From the NCBI GenBank assembly GCA_002482685.1, contig DLGL01000064.1, positions 3,212 through 25,117 on the forward strand: a stretch of DNA of 21,906 nt, read 5' to 3'. Each line of letters opens with the position of its first letter. Positions within the stretch are counted from its first letter, which is position 1. Both the position numbers and the translations under genes were made by a program. The DNA comes from Bacteriovoracaceae bacterium UBA7695. GTDB lineage: Bacteria > Bdellovibrionota > Bacteriovoracia > Bacteriovoracales > Bacteriovoracaceae. The notes below the pieces were generated by a model. That model did not search any database. It was given only the letters and a program-made list of their open reading frames with translations, and had not been told where the DNA came from. Shown piece by piece: positions 1 to 7,602 of this stretch.

Positions 1-1
1 C

Positions 2-2179
2 CCACTTATCAAAGATCTTGCAGTTATTCTAGCCGTTGCTGGGATGATGAGTTTTCTCTTCCGAAAAATTAAACAACCAGTTGTCCTTGGCTATATTTTA
101 GCTGGAATGATTGTCGGTCCTCATACACCTGATGTTCTACTGGTCACCGATGTCCCCAGTATTCAGACTTTGGCCGAACTGGGTGTAATTTTTTTGATGT
201 TTACCTTAGGGCTAGAGTTCAGTTTTAGAAAGCTTGCCCAAGTTGGCTTTTCGGCAGTTATCACTGCAACTTCCGAAGTCGCTTTTTTCCTTTTTGCCGG
301 TTACGGTGTGGGAATTCTATTAGGCTGGACGCAAACTGAAAGCATATTCCTAGGGGCCATGCTTTCAATATCTTCGACAACCATCATCATAAAAGCATTG
401 GATGAGATGAATCTAAAAAAACATCGATTCGCTCAGCTTATATTTGGTGTGCTCATTGTGGAGGATTTATACGCAATCCTGATGCTTGTAGGTCTTTCAA
501 CACTTGCGCAGGAACAGACTTTCTCAATTGTTAGTCTCTCCTTTTCAGCACTTAAACTTCTCTTTGTTGTAGGGAGTTGGTTTATCACAGGTTTTTTCAT
601 CGTTCCGAAGATGATTAAGTACGCTGGTAAGGTAAGTAATCCCGAAATGATAACTATCATTTCAATTGGCTTTTGCCTGGCCCTGGTGGTTCTGGCCAAT
701 TCATTTGGCTATTCTCCCGCTCTAGGAGCTTTTATCATGGGATCAATTCTGGCCGAGACCAGTTTAATTCATGAAATAGAAGAAAGAATGGAGCCTCTTA
801 AAGATATGTTCGGGGCCATATTTTTTGTTTCCATTGGTATGTTAATTGATCCAAAAGTTATCAGCGAACATATTGGTCTGATTGCATTTTTAAGTCTTTT
901 TACTATCATCGGAAAAATTCTATCGACCTCATTTGGTGCCGTCGTATCTGGCCAGACACCTGGCCGATCGCTGCAGGTAGGTTTGGGACTTGCTCAAATT
1001 GGTGAGTTTTCATTCATTATAGGAGGACTAGGGGTAGCTCTCAATGCCATCAATAAAGATATCTACCCGGTTATAGTAGCAGTTTCACTGGTCACAACTT
1101 TTACTACACCCTTTTTTATTCGCGCCTCGATACCTCTGGGTCACAGTCTTGAAAAAAAATTGCCTGGTAAATTTAAAATCCTTCTGGACAGGTACGGACT
1201 CTGGATTGAGCACAATAAGACTCAATTGAGAAGATTCGAGTATAAGGGACAAATTATTATCCGCTGGTTAATTAGCGGAATGATGATGACATTAATTTTC
1301 TTATTAAGTCGCCATTTTGCCGGCCAAAAACTTAATGATTTTGGTATTTTAGTTTTCTTTATCCCTCTCCTTTTATCCTTACCCTTTATCTGGTCAATGC
1401 TATTTGGGCACAAAAGAATTCTTGCGAGATTGAACATCGTAGAGACCAACCGACTCCCGGTTATCATCTCCCCCCTGCTCACCGTTTGCTGGCTCGTAGG
1501 ATTAAGTGCCCTCTTTTTTCCTCTTCGCTACGTTCTTCCTGTCTGTGTTGTATTCCTGACATTTTTTATTGGGCTAACTTATAAAAGACTTGAAACTTCC
1601 TACCATTGGTTTGAAAAAAACTTCATGGATTCATTTGCTCAAAAGAAACCGGACGAATCTGAAATTTTTAGGCACCTAGCTCCCTGGAACATTCATTTAG
1701 TGAACATAAGGGTTCATGCAAACTCTCAGCATGTGCAAAATACATTAATTGAAGCGCAGTTGCGATCTCGTTTTGGGGTCAACATTGTTGCAATCCGCAG
1801 AGGGCTGGTTAATATTGTGGCTCCAGGACCACATGATACGATCTTACCCGGAGATGAAATGATTCTTCTGGGGACGGATGAACAAATTGATGGAGTGAGA
1901 AAAGAGCTTGAAAAACCAACTCTTGAAACAGGTTCGGTCCAAACCATTGGTGACTATGAACTCCGCTACCTCTCCGTGAATGAGATACCAAAACTTCTTG
2001 GTAAAACCATCAGGGAATCAGGTCTTCGGGAAAATTTCCGAACGATGATAGTGGGTATTGAGAGACAAGGAAGTCGGATTATGAATCCTGATACGGATTC
2101 GGCCCTAGAGGAAGATGATAAAATATGGTTAGTGGGAGTCAGAAAAGACATTGAGAGACTGCTTAAACTAGAAGCTTAA
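2..2179 (+). CDS. Cation:proton antiporter (CPA2/KefB-like) with two C-terminal RCK_C domains, 5' partial
   Basis: Inner-membrane monovalent cation/proton exchanger of the CPA2 (KefB/KefC-like) family. The reading frame is open from base 2, and the residues before the first ATG (base 44; PLIKDLAVILAVAG) look like the normal start of the first membrane helix. The true start is therefore upstream of the window and 725 residues are visible. The first roughly 385 residues form the Na_H_Exchanger membrane domain, with family-typical stretches such as KQPVVLGYILAGMIVGP, SISSTTIIIKAL and GLAQIGEFSFIIGGLG. About four more hydrophobic segments follow (roughly 405-535). The cytoplasmic tail then has two domains that look like RCK_C/TrkA_C (roughly 560-635 and 645-720), which usually bind small regulatory ligands. 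I see no RCK_N Rossmann motif (GxGxxG), unlike KefB/KefC. The ion, K+ or Na+, cannot be told from sequence. Its stop lies 5 bases from the stop of the convergent next gene. Confidence 0.9.
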   Translation, partial: PLIKDLAVILAVAGMMSFLFRKIKQPVVLGYILAGMIVGPHTPDVLLVTDVPSIQTLAELGVIFLMFTLGLEFSFRKLAQVGFSAVITATSEVAFFLFAGYGVGILLGWTQTESIFLGAMLSISSTTIIIKALDEMNLKKHRFAQLIFGVLIVEDLYAILMLVGLSTLAQEQTFSIVSLSFSALKLLFVVGSWFITGFFIVPKMIKYAGKVSNPEMITIISIGFCLALVVLANSFGYSPALGAFIMGSILAETSLIHEIEERMEPLKDMFGAIFFVSIGMLIDPKVISEHIGLIAFLSLFTIIGKILSTSFGAVVSGQTPGRSLQVGLGLAQIGEFSFIIGGLGVALNAINKDIYPVIVAVSLVTTFTTPFFIRASIPLGHSLEKKLPGKFKILLDRYGLWIEHNKTQLRRFEYKGQIIIRWLISGMMMTLIFLLSRHFAGQKLNDFGILVFFIPLLLSLPFIWSMLFGHKRILARLNIVETNRLPVIISPLLTVCWLVGLSALFFPLRYVLPVCVVFLTFFIGLTYKRLETSYHWFEKNFMDSFAQKKPDESEIFRHLAPWNIHLVNIRVHANSQHVQNTLIEAQLRSRFGVNIVAIRRGLVNIVAPGPHDTILPGDEMILLGTDEQIDGVRKELEKPTLETGSVQTIGDYELRYLSVNEIPKLLGKTIRESGLRENFRTMIVGIERQGSRIMNPDTDSALEEDDKIWLVGVRKDIERLLKLEA

Positions 2180-2184
2180 CAGTA

Positions 2185-2532
2185 TTAATTTTTGAAACAA
2201 ATACCTTTAATTTTTTCCTGCCCTATAATCATGCTGGCACCGTGATAAACCCGGCGAGATGTTGTGGTCACAGTAAATGTATCGGTCACAAAAACCAGCG
2301 GGCTGGATCCTGATTCAACCTCTTCATGGTAGGCGACACTCACTTCATGCTCCTGCCCCAGCCATTCAAGCCTATAGACTCCTTCCACACAAGAGAGCTT
2401 CAGAGGACTTATTTTGCGACCGTACTGCATACGACATTTTAGTTTTTGAGGACTATCAGTGATTCCATCCACTTTGCAGTCCTGGGCAAAACCCAAGAGA
2501 GGAAAAGCGAGCAAAATTAATAGGATTTTCAT
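2185..2532 (-). CDS. Small exported protein, unknown function
   Basis: A 115-residue protein that I do not assign to a family. It begins with a clear Sec signal peptide (MKILLILLAFPLLGFAQ, likely cleaved near residue 16), and the mature part has four cysteines (in DCKVD, LKCRM, LSCVE, GICFK). That would fit two disulfide bonds in a small beta-rich periplasmic or secreted protein. The Shine-Dalgarno before the ATG is poor. It converges on the antiporter gene with only 5 bases between the stops, leaving no room for a dedicated terminator. A 52-base gap separates it from the end of the seven-gene operon upstream on the same strand, so it could be read through from there or have its own weak promoter. 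The signal peptide and continuous frame support it as a real gene; the function is unknown. Confidence 0.7.
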   Translation of the reverse strand: MKILLILLAFPLLGFAQDCKVDGITDSPQKLKCRMQYGRKISPLKLSCVEGVYRLEWLGQEHEVSVAYHEEVESGSSPLVFVTDTFTVTTTSRRVYHGASMIIGQEKIKGICFKN

Positions 2533-2584
2533 TCTTGAATTCTAAGGGATTAGTATCTAAAAGTGTTAAAAAGTGAAATTTCTA

Positions 2585-2890
2585 TCATGCGTTTTTGGTC
2601 TGAACTTCATAGTTCAGATTATGGTGGTTCAAATATGCCTCTTTCTCATAGCTTATTGCCCGGTAAGCTTCCTGGTGGGACAGACCCTTTCTTCGGGATA
2701 TGAAATATTCCCATAAATACCGGGCATAGAATTGAATAACTCCATCTCTTTTTATTTGATCCGAATGTATTTTCTCGTGATTTATCAGATGTTCGGCCGG
2801 GCTGGGCGAAGCGAAGAGTATAAAAGGATAAAGGACAATCCCTTCAATTTCAAAGCGCCGTAAAAATTTAACACCTTTAATTTTTATCAT
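2585..2890 (-). CDS. Small HEXXH-motif (zincin-like) protein
   Basis: A 101-residue protein with the zinc-metallopeptidase signature HEKIH at residues 38-42 (two histidine ligands and a catalytic glutamate), followed by SYEKEAY around residues 80-86, where E82 or E84 could be the third metal ligand. The N-terminal part (about 15-35) is moderately hydrophobic. I recall short, family-less proteins with a similar NHEKIH core and a downstream E-A-Y motif in other bacteria, but I cannot name a domain. It has no signal peptide. It is the last gene of the operon: its ATG overlaps the stop of the SOUL gene by one base (TGATG), and GGAG sits four bases upstream. Peptidase activity is inferred only from the motif; it could equally be a non-catalytic metal-binding protein. 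Confidence 0.75.
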   Translation of the reverse strand: MIKIKGVKFLRRFEIEGIVLYPFILFASPSPAEHLINHEKIHSDQIKRDGVIQFYARYLWEYFISRRKGLSHQEAYRAISYEKEAYLNHHNLNYEVQTKNA

Positions 2891-3390
2891 CAGACTCCAT
2901 CAATCTGAATTTCATTTCTCCTCAAGAAAGGAAGATATTGAGGAGTATATACTACGATGTGGGAGGAAGACTCCATTTTCATTTCTGTGCTTTTGGCCCA
3001 GCATTTTAATTCTTCAATCTTTTTCATCATGCCAGCATAACGAGTTTTTCCTTGAAAGCGAAGTACGGCCACTTTTCGCGGTTTTAAATGCTCAAATCGT
3101 ATTTTTTCACTGATCGGTTTCGGCGCTGTCTCACGTGTATGATAGGGAGGTAGGATGCAGCTCACTTCCCATCCATCCGGTCGAGATGTAAGCCTGAAAG
3201 GAATTTTACCTTGAAGCTTTTCTTTCTTATAGTTGTCACCTTGTAGATAACTCTCAAGGATTTCAGATCCTCGCTTAAAAGCGTCTTCAAATGGACCAGC
3301 GACCAATACTTTGGCCACCAGGATTTGTGGATAATCTCTTAACTCAAAAGCATCCTGCGATAATAATGTTTGATAACTGTGACCAAGCAT
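2890..3390 (-). CDS. SOUL family heme-binding protein
   Basis: A 166-residue protein of the SOUL/p22HBP heme-binding family. It opens with the family's typical strand order (FELRDYPQILVAKVLVAGPFEDAFKRG), where an E-x-R-x-Y stretch and a V-x-G-x-[FY]-x-x-A segment recur. The middle has the usual substrate-face wording (KIPFRLTSRPDGWEVSCILP), and the C-terminal half has the RKVAVLRFQGK and Y-M-x-K-I-E-E-L pattern. No signal peptide is visible, so it is probably cytoplasmic. The family binds heme or tetrapyrroles, often without an obvious axial ligand, and its bacterial role is not settled. Its start is only 2 bases after the egtD stop, with GGAG overlapping that stop, so it is translated as part of the same operon. 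The company of hemerythrin, Rieske and EgtB proteins suggests iron or redox physiology. Confidence 0.88.
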   Translation of the reverse strand: MLGHSYQTLLSQDAFELRDYPQILVAKVLVAGPFEDAFKRGSEILESYLQGDNYKKEKLQGKIPFRLTSRPDGWEVSCILPPYHTRETAPKPISEKIRFEHLKPRKVAVLRFQGKTRYAGMMKKIEELKCWAKSTEMKMESSSHIVVYTPQYLPFLRRNEIQIDGV

Positions 3391-3392
3391 AG

Positions 3393-4364
3393 TTACTCCA
3401 ATTCAAAATAGTAGACTCCAAAAAGGCAATTTTCATCCTTCCAGTGCTTTTTAATGGTCCAGCGGGCCTTAGCACACATTTCTGTGAATTCTGAGACGCT
3501 ATATTTATATGAACTTTCAGTGTGAATAGTTTCACCCTCATTAAAGCGGAAAATTGTTTCATTTACTTTAACAAGCTGGCCGACCTTGCTTACTAAGTGC
3601 ATTTCAACTCTGCCAAGTTCCTCGTTGTAAATGGCTTCATGCTCAAAGTTTCTGCAATCAAACCCCGCACCTGTTTCTCGATTAAGGCGTGTTAAAAGAT
3701 TCAAATTAAAATCAGCTGTCACTCCTTGAGGATCGTCATAGGCAAGTTTAAAGATATCAGGCCTTTTTTTAAGGTCCGCCCCAATTAATAAACCTCCTCC
3801 TCTTCCTACGACTTTTCCCATACGTTTAAGAAACTGCGTCGCTTCTGCCGGAGAAAAATTTCCGATAGTCGAACCAGGAAAGAAAATAACTTTTTTTGCT
3901 CTATCAGAATCAAGAGTTAAAGGGAGCTCAATTTCACCGCTAAAATCTGCACAAACGGGAATAACTTTCAGATCCGGGAATTCATCATGCAACTCATCAG
4001 TCATGCGCAGAAGAATCTCTTTCGATATCTCAATTGGTACATATCCCTTAGGATTTTCTAAATGAGGAATCAGATACCGTATCTTATCCCCTGCGCCACT
4101 CCCAGGTTCAATCATTAAAACTTCAGGTCCGATCATCTGAGAAATATCGGAGGAATATGTTCTTAAGATCTCCGTTTCCGCTCGAGTAGGGTAATACTCC
4201 TTTAAAAGGCAGATCTGTTCAAAGATCTCAGATCCTCTTTTATCGTAGAGTAGTTTTGGAGGCAGAGTTTTTTGAGTTTTTGAGAGGCCGGCCAGCACCT
4301 CTTTTAAAACAGTACTTGTAGAGGGAGCATGGTCTACTAAATCAATGTGTGCATTTTCAATCAT
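3393..4364 (-). CDS. egtD: L-histidine N(alpha)-methyltransferase EgtD
   Basis: Trimethylates L-histidine to hercynine using three S-adenosylmethionine molecules, the first step of ergothioneine synthesis. Family signatures are clear: PPKLLYDKRGSEIFEQI (about 35-51), the SAM-binding IEPGSGAGDK (85-94), YVPIEIS (108-114) and FFPGSTIGNF in the middle. Length is 323 residues, matching the usual near-320. I start at base 4364 rather than the in-frame upstream ATG at 4403. The 4364 ATG overlaps the egtB stop as ATGA, has AAGGA seven bases upstream and gives the family-typical N-terminus; the 4403 start would overlap egtB by 43 bases. The ATGA junction predicts translational coupling to EgtB, which uses its product. 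No EgtA, EgtC or EgtE is in the window. Confidence 0.96.
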   Translation of the reverse strand: MIENAHIDLVDHAPSTSTVLKEVLAGLSKTQKTLPPKLLYDKRGSEIFEQICLLKEYYPTRAETEILRTYSSDISQMIGPEVLMIEPGSGAGDKIRYLIPHLENPKGYVPIEISKEILLRMTDELHDEFPDLKVIPVCADFSGEIELPLTLDSDRAKKVIFFPGSTIGNFSPAEATQFLKRMGKVVGRGGGLLIGADLKKRPDIFKLAYDDPQGVTADFNLNLLTRLNRETGAGFDCRNFEHEAIYNEELGRVEMHLVSKVGQLVKVNETIFRFNEGETIHTESSYKYSVSEFTEMCAKARWTIKKHWKDENCLFGVYYFELE

Positions 4365-5632
4365 GTTAAATCCTTGGCAAGTCTTATCCCTGCATACATC
4401 CATCGCATGTAAGGGTAGTAAAAGTTTCTATAGGTTACTCGATAGTGAGATTGCGGAGTAAGGACGCATCCTCCACGAAGAACGAACTGGTTACACATAA
4501 ACTTTTCGTTATATTCGGAAAGACCATCACTTAAAGGTTTATATCCCGGATAGGGGGAATAAGGACTCATGGTCCATTCCCACACGGTTCCGTGTATTTG
4601 AGAGAAGGTTTCATGTGTGTTTCTTGAAGCCTGAGGCTCCAGTCCACTCGATTCTAAAAATTTTCCGATCACTGGCTCCTTCGAAGCAGCTATTTCCCAT
4701 TCAGCTTCAGTTGGCAGCCTGCACCCTCTCCATTTTGCAAAAGCATGAGCTTCATAAAAACTCACATGGACTACTGGTGCATGAAGATCTAAAGGTGCCA
4801 TTCCTGAAAGAGTCATGATCCACCATGAGTGCCCCTGCTTTTCCCAATATAAAGGATACTTCCATTTTTCTTTTTCTTTGTATTCCCAGCCATCTGATAA
4901 CCACAGCAAGGGATTTTCATAGCCTCCAGCTTCTATAAAAGCGATAAAATCTTTATTTGTCGTCAGGTGCGATGCCATCTGGAAACTTTCAATCCATACC
5001 TGATGTTGGTTTTTTTCATTATCATAAGAAAATTTTTTATCATCAGCTGGAGCCCCGACTTTTACTAACCCTGCATGAAAGGTGTGCCAAACGGGATCGG
5101 GTTGAAATCCATGCTGGATCACTTCGCGTGAATAGGATGGTCTGAGAGGATTTTCAAAAAAATTCCTCTTAACATCCATGAGAAGTAACTCCTGATGTTG
5201 CTCTTCATGGTTGATACCGATTTCAAGAATTCTGCGTGCCACCTCAAGTTCTTTCCCTTTTAAAAAGGGAAAGAGATCGAGGATGTTCTGGGTAACAAAG
5301 TGCCGGTACTCAAAAATTTCTTCTATTGAGGGTCGTCCAATAAAGGCCCTGCCAGATTTGGGCAAATATCTCCCCGCACGCTTGTAATAAGAATTAAAAA
5401 GAAAATTAAATTCTTTATCAAAGCTTGTGTAGGATTTATCAAAGTTCTCAAGGATAAAATGCTCCAGAAACCAGGTCGTGTGTGCAAGATGCCATTTAGG
5501 TGGAGAAGTTTCCTCAGTGACAGAGATTACAAAATCTTCAGTCCCCAAGGGCTGGCAGAGATTCTCTGTTGTCTTGCGGACTTCTGAGAATTTTTTTAAT
5601 AGTTCTGTATTGATAAGACTTTCTATTTGCAT
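4361..5632 (-). CDS. egtB: Hercynine oxygenase / sulfoxide synthase EgtB
   Basis: Non-heme iron(II) enzyme that uses oxygen to join hercynine to a thiol (gamma-glutamylcysteine or cysteine, depending on the subgroup), giving the sulfoxide precursor of ergothioneine. The N-terminal DinB-like half carries WHLAHTTWFLEHF with H51, and NHEEQHQE with H142 and H146. Together these are the three-histidine iron site known in mycobacterial EgtB. The C-terminal FGE-sulfatase-like half (about 190-423) shows CRLPTEAEWEIAA, GTVWEWTMSPY, FVLRGGC and a final MRWMYAGIRLA. The 423-residue length is typical. The ATG shares a base with the stop of the Rieske oxidoreductase (TAATG), and its end overlaps egtD as ATGA. 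Upstream GGGG is only a modest Shine-Dalgarno, so coupling probably matters. Which thiol it uses cannot be told here. Confidence 0.96.
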   Translation of the reverse strand: MQIESLINTELLKKFSEVRKTTENLCQPLGTEDFVISVTEETSPPKWHLAHTTWFLEHFILENFDKSYTSFDKEFNFLFNSYYKRAGRYLPKSGRAFIGRPSIEEIFEYRHFVTQNILDLFPFLKGKELEVARRILEIGINHEEQHQELLLMDVKRNFFENPLRPSYSREVIQHGFQPDPVWHTFHAGLVKVGAPADDKKFSYDNEKNQHQVWIESFQMASHLTTNKDFIAFIEAGGYENPLLWLSDGWEYKEKEKWKYPLYWEKQGHSWWIMTLSGMAPLDLHAPVVHVSFYEAHAFAKWRGCRLPTEAEWEIAASKEPVIGKFLESSGLEPQASRNTHETFSQIHGTVWEWTMSPYSPYPGYKPLSDGLSEYNEKFMCNQFVLRGGCVLTPQSHYRVTYRNFYYPYMRWMYAGIRLAKDLT

Positions 5633-7128
5633 TAGGGCCCCAATAGATCGGACAAGGCCGGTCCTTCAATAACTTTCCCATGCGAATTAAAACGGGAGCC
5701 GTGACATGGGCAATCCCAACTTTTCTCAAGATCATTCCATTTCACGATGGCGCCTAAATGAGGGCATACGGCAGATTTAGTTTCATACTCGTCGCTTTCA
5801 TTGTGATAGACACACGTTTTTAGAAGACCATCACGCATCAGACGACCTTCATCACTAGGAATATCGTGGACATTTTTTACATCGGCCGGTGTGATCCAGT
5901 CTTTGTACTGAAATGCGTTTATTGAATTATCTTTCAGGTACTCGGCCTTATCACTGAGAGCAAGCCTCGAAGGCTCAAATATATTTGTCAGATGATTGGA
6001 TTTTCCTTCGATAAGATCCGGAATAATCCGGGAAGCAATGGTTGCACTGGTCATCCCCAGACCACTCTGACCGGTAACGATGAAAACATTCTTTTCTGGT
6101 CCCGGATTTTTTCCGATGTAGGCCATCCCATCAACTGGTTCAAAAACCTGTCCAGACCATTTCCAGGTCACTTCCCCTGCAACGGGAAAGTGCTCTCTTG
6201 CCCAACTAATGAGCTTGTCAAATGGATCCTCGCTCGGATTTTGTCCAGTCCTATGATCTTCCCCTCCTAAAATAAAAGTATTTCCCGATCCCCGGATGTA
6301 CCTATAGGGATCGGCCGTATCCCACATAAGGGGAAGACTCATTTTATGCTTCATCTCAAAGCCTACAACGTAACTTCGATAAGCGGACTGTTTGGTATGA
6401 ATGTAAAATCTGTTATTCACCGGCGAATCCGTGGCAACCACCAGGTAACGGGACTTAACCGTAAATCCATCTTCAGTGACGACTTTATGTTGCTCATCTT
6501 CAATGGAGAATTCTTTTACCCGGGAGTTTTCATAAACCAACACATCAAGTTCTTTCATTACACGCAGTAAACCCGCCATATATTTTACAGGATGAAACTG
6601 GGCTTGCTCAGGATAGAGAACTGCAGCTCCGAGGTGAGAAAAGGCAGGAATTGCTTCGACAAAAGAAAGGTTAAGTCCTAACTCACGCCCTAAGCTCACC
6701 TCTCTCTTTAGAAGATCATCATCATCCTCAGGTCCTAAAAAAAGATAACCATCTAGCCGTTTAAAATCACAGCTGATATTCTCCTGAATGATTGTTTCTT
6801 CAATTTCATCAATAGCCTCTTTATGAGCTAGTACAAACTCTTTTAAATCTTCCTTGTTGTGGGACTTGATCATCTTATCCAGCTGCTCTTCCGTTTGATA
6901 ACTGAGATGAGCTGTAGTCCTTCCTGATTGTCCGCTTCCAATCCGCGAGGCTTCAAGAAGAACGACCTTGTGGCCTCTTTTTGATAATTTGTAAGCAATC
7001 GAGAGACCAGCTATCCCCCCTCCGACAATACAAACTTCCGTATCCAGATGGTCTTTTAATCCAGGGTAAAAAGGCATATGAACCTCATCCCACAGAGGAG
7101 AGGTTCGGTCTTTTTCTAAATCGCTCAT
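5632..7128 (-). CDS. FAD-dependent oxidoreductase with C-terminal Rieske [2Fe-2S] domain
   Basis: A 498-residue two-domain redox protein. The N-terminal DAO/DadA-like flavoprotein part has the FAD-binding IVGGGIAGLSIAYKLSKRG (G36-G41) followed by an acidic strand end (LLEAS), then S-G-Q-S-G-R-T-T-A-H and near residue 360 the FIVTGQSGLGMTSATI segment that normally contacts the flavin. The last about 90 residues are a Rieske domain with CPH (C455, H457) and CPCH (C473, H476) supplying the cluster ligands. The layout matches the YhfW-type fusion of Bacillus and others, whose substrate is, as far as I know, unassigned. GGGAG six bases before the ATG supports the start. The ATG overlaps the membrane-protein stop as ATGA and the end overlaps egtB. 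Electron transfer from amine oxidation to a partner in this operon is only a guess. Confidence 0.93.
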   Translation of the reverse strand: MSDLEKDRTSPLWDEVHMPFYPGLKDHLDTEVCIVGGGIAGLSIAYKLSKRGHKVVLLEASRIGSGQSGRTTAHLSYQTEEQLDKMIKSHNKEDLKEFVLAHKEAIDEIEETIIQENISCDFKRLDGYLFLGPEDDDDLLKREVSLGRELGLNLSFVEAIPAFSHLGAAVLYPEQAQFHPVKYMAGLLRVMKELDVLVYENSRVKEFSIEDEQHKVVTEDGFTVKSRYLVVATDSPVNNRFYIHTKQSAYRSYVVGFEMKHKMSLPLMWDTADPYRYIRGSGNTFILGGEDHRTGQNPSEDPFDKLISWAREHFPVAGEVTWKWSGQVFEPVDGMAYIGKNPGPEKNVFIVTGQSGLGMTSATIASRIIPDLIEGKSNHLTNIFEPSRLALSDKAEYLKDNSINAFQYKDWITPADVKNVHDIPSDEGRLMRDGLLKTCVYHNESDEYETKSAVCPHLGAIVKWNDLEKSWDCPCHGSRFNSHGKVIEGPALSDLLGP

Positions 7129-7577
7129 AAATTTCTCCCGACATCTTTTCTAAACGTATAGGCCGTAAAAAGAAGAAAAGCTGCCATGATGAGATGAACA
7201 AAATGGTCCATGGATCCCAATTCAAAAACATTTGGGACCAATAGAAAGAGGTATTGATCTGCCTGAGCATTTCCTACAGAGGGATATCCGGGAGTTCCGA
7301 TGATAAATCCGGCCGCACCTAAGAGGAGATATATTATCCCAAAAACGACACAAAACTTTAAGGCCGTCTTACTTCCCCCATAACCACAAAGGAGCGCCAC
7401 AACACCTGAAACTAAATGAAATAAATTATGTGCCATACTCAGATGCAGACCAGCGAGTCCTGGAAAAATCATCCCAGCAACTCCTAAAAAGGAGAACGCC
7501 AGTCCAATACCTATGGCCGCTTTCTGAGGAACTGTCCTCTCCCAAGGTTGATGATCTCTATGAAGAATTGTTGCCAT
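7125..7577 (-). CDS. Four-helix membrane protein, DUF4383-like
   Basis: A 150-residue inner-membrane protein with four hydrophobic helices (about residues 20-41, 47-66, 70-93 and 122-142). The HNLFHLVSGVVALLCGYGG segment and the late MDHFVHLIMAAFLLFTAY match my memory of DUF4383-type proteins, in which H-N-x-x-H-x-x-x-G and D-N-x-x-H-x-x-L-G recur. I start at 7577 instead of the longer in-frame ATG at 7673. The 7577 ATG has GGGAG six bases upstream and sits 25 bases after the hemerythrin stop, whereas the longer form adds a basic, unsupported leader overlapping the hemerythrin gene. The end overlaps the FAD-Rieske start as ATGA. The function is not known. The conserved histidines facing the helix ends could bind heme or a metal, which would fit the operon, but that is inference. 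Confidence 0.8.
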   Translation of the reverse strand: MATILHRDHQPWERTVPQKAAIGIGLAFSFLGVAGMIFPGLAGLHLSMAHNLFHLVSGVVALLCGYGGSKTALKFCVVFGIIYLLLGAAGFIIGTPGYPSVGNAQADQYLFLLVPNVFELGSMDHFVHLIMAAFLLFTAYTFRKDVGRNL

Positions 7578-7602
7578 AACTGACTCCCTGTTATGATGAA
7601 AT

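Noticed and set aside
4365..4403. Longer EgtD start at 4403
   Set aside because: It overlaps egtB by 43 bases and adds a cysteine-containing leader not usual for EgtD; the ATGA-coupled start with AAGGA is better.
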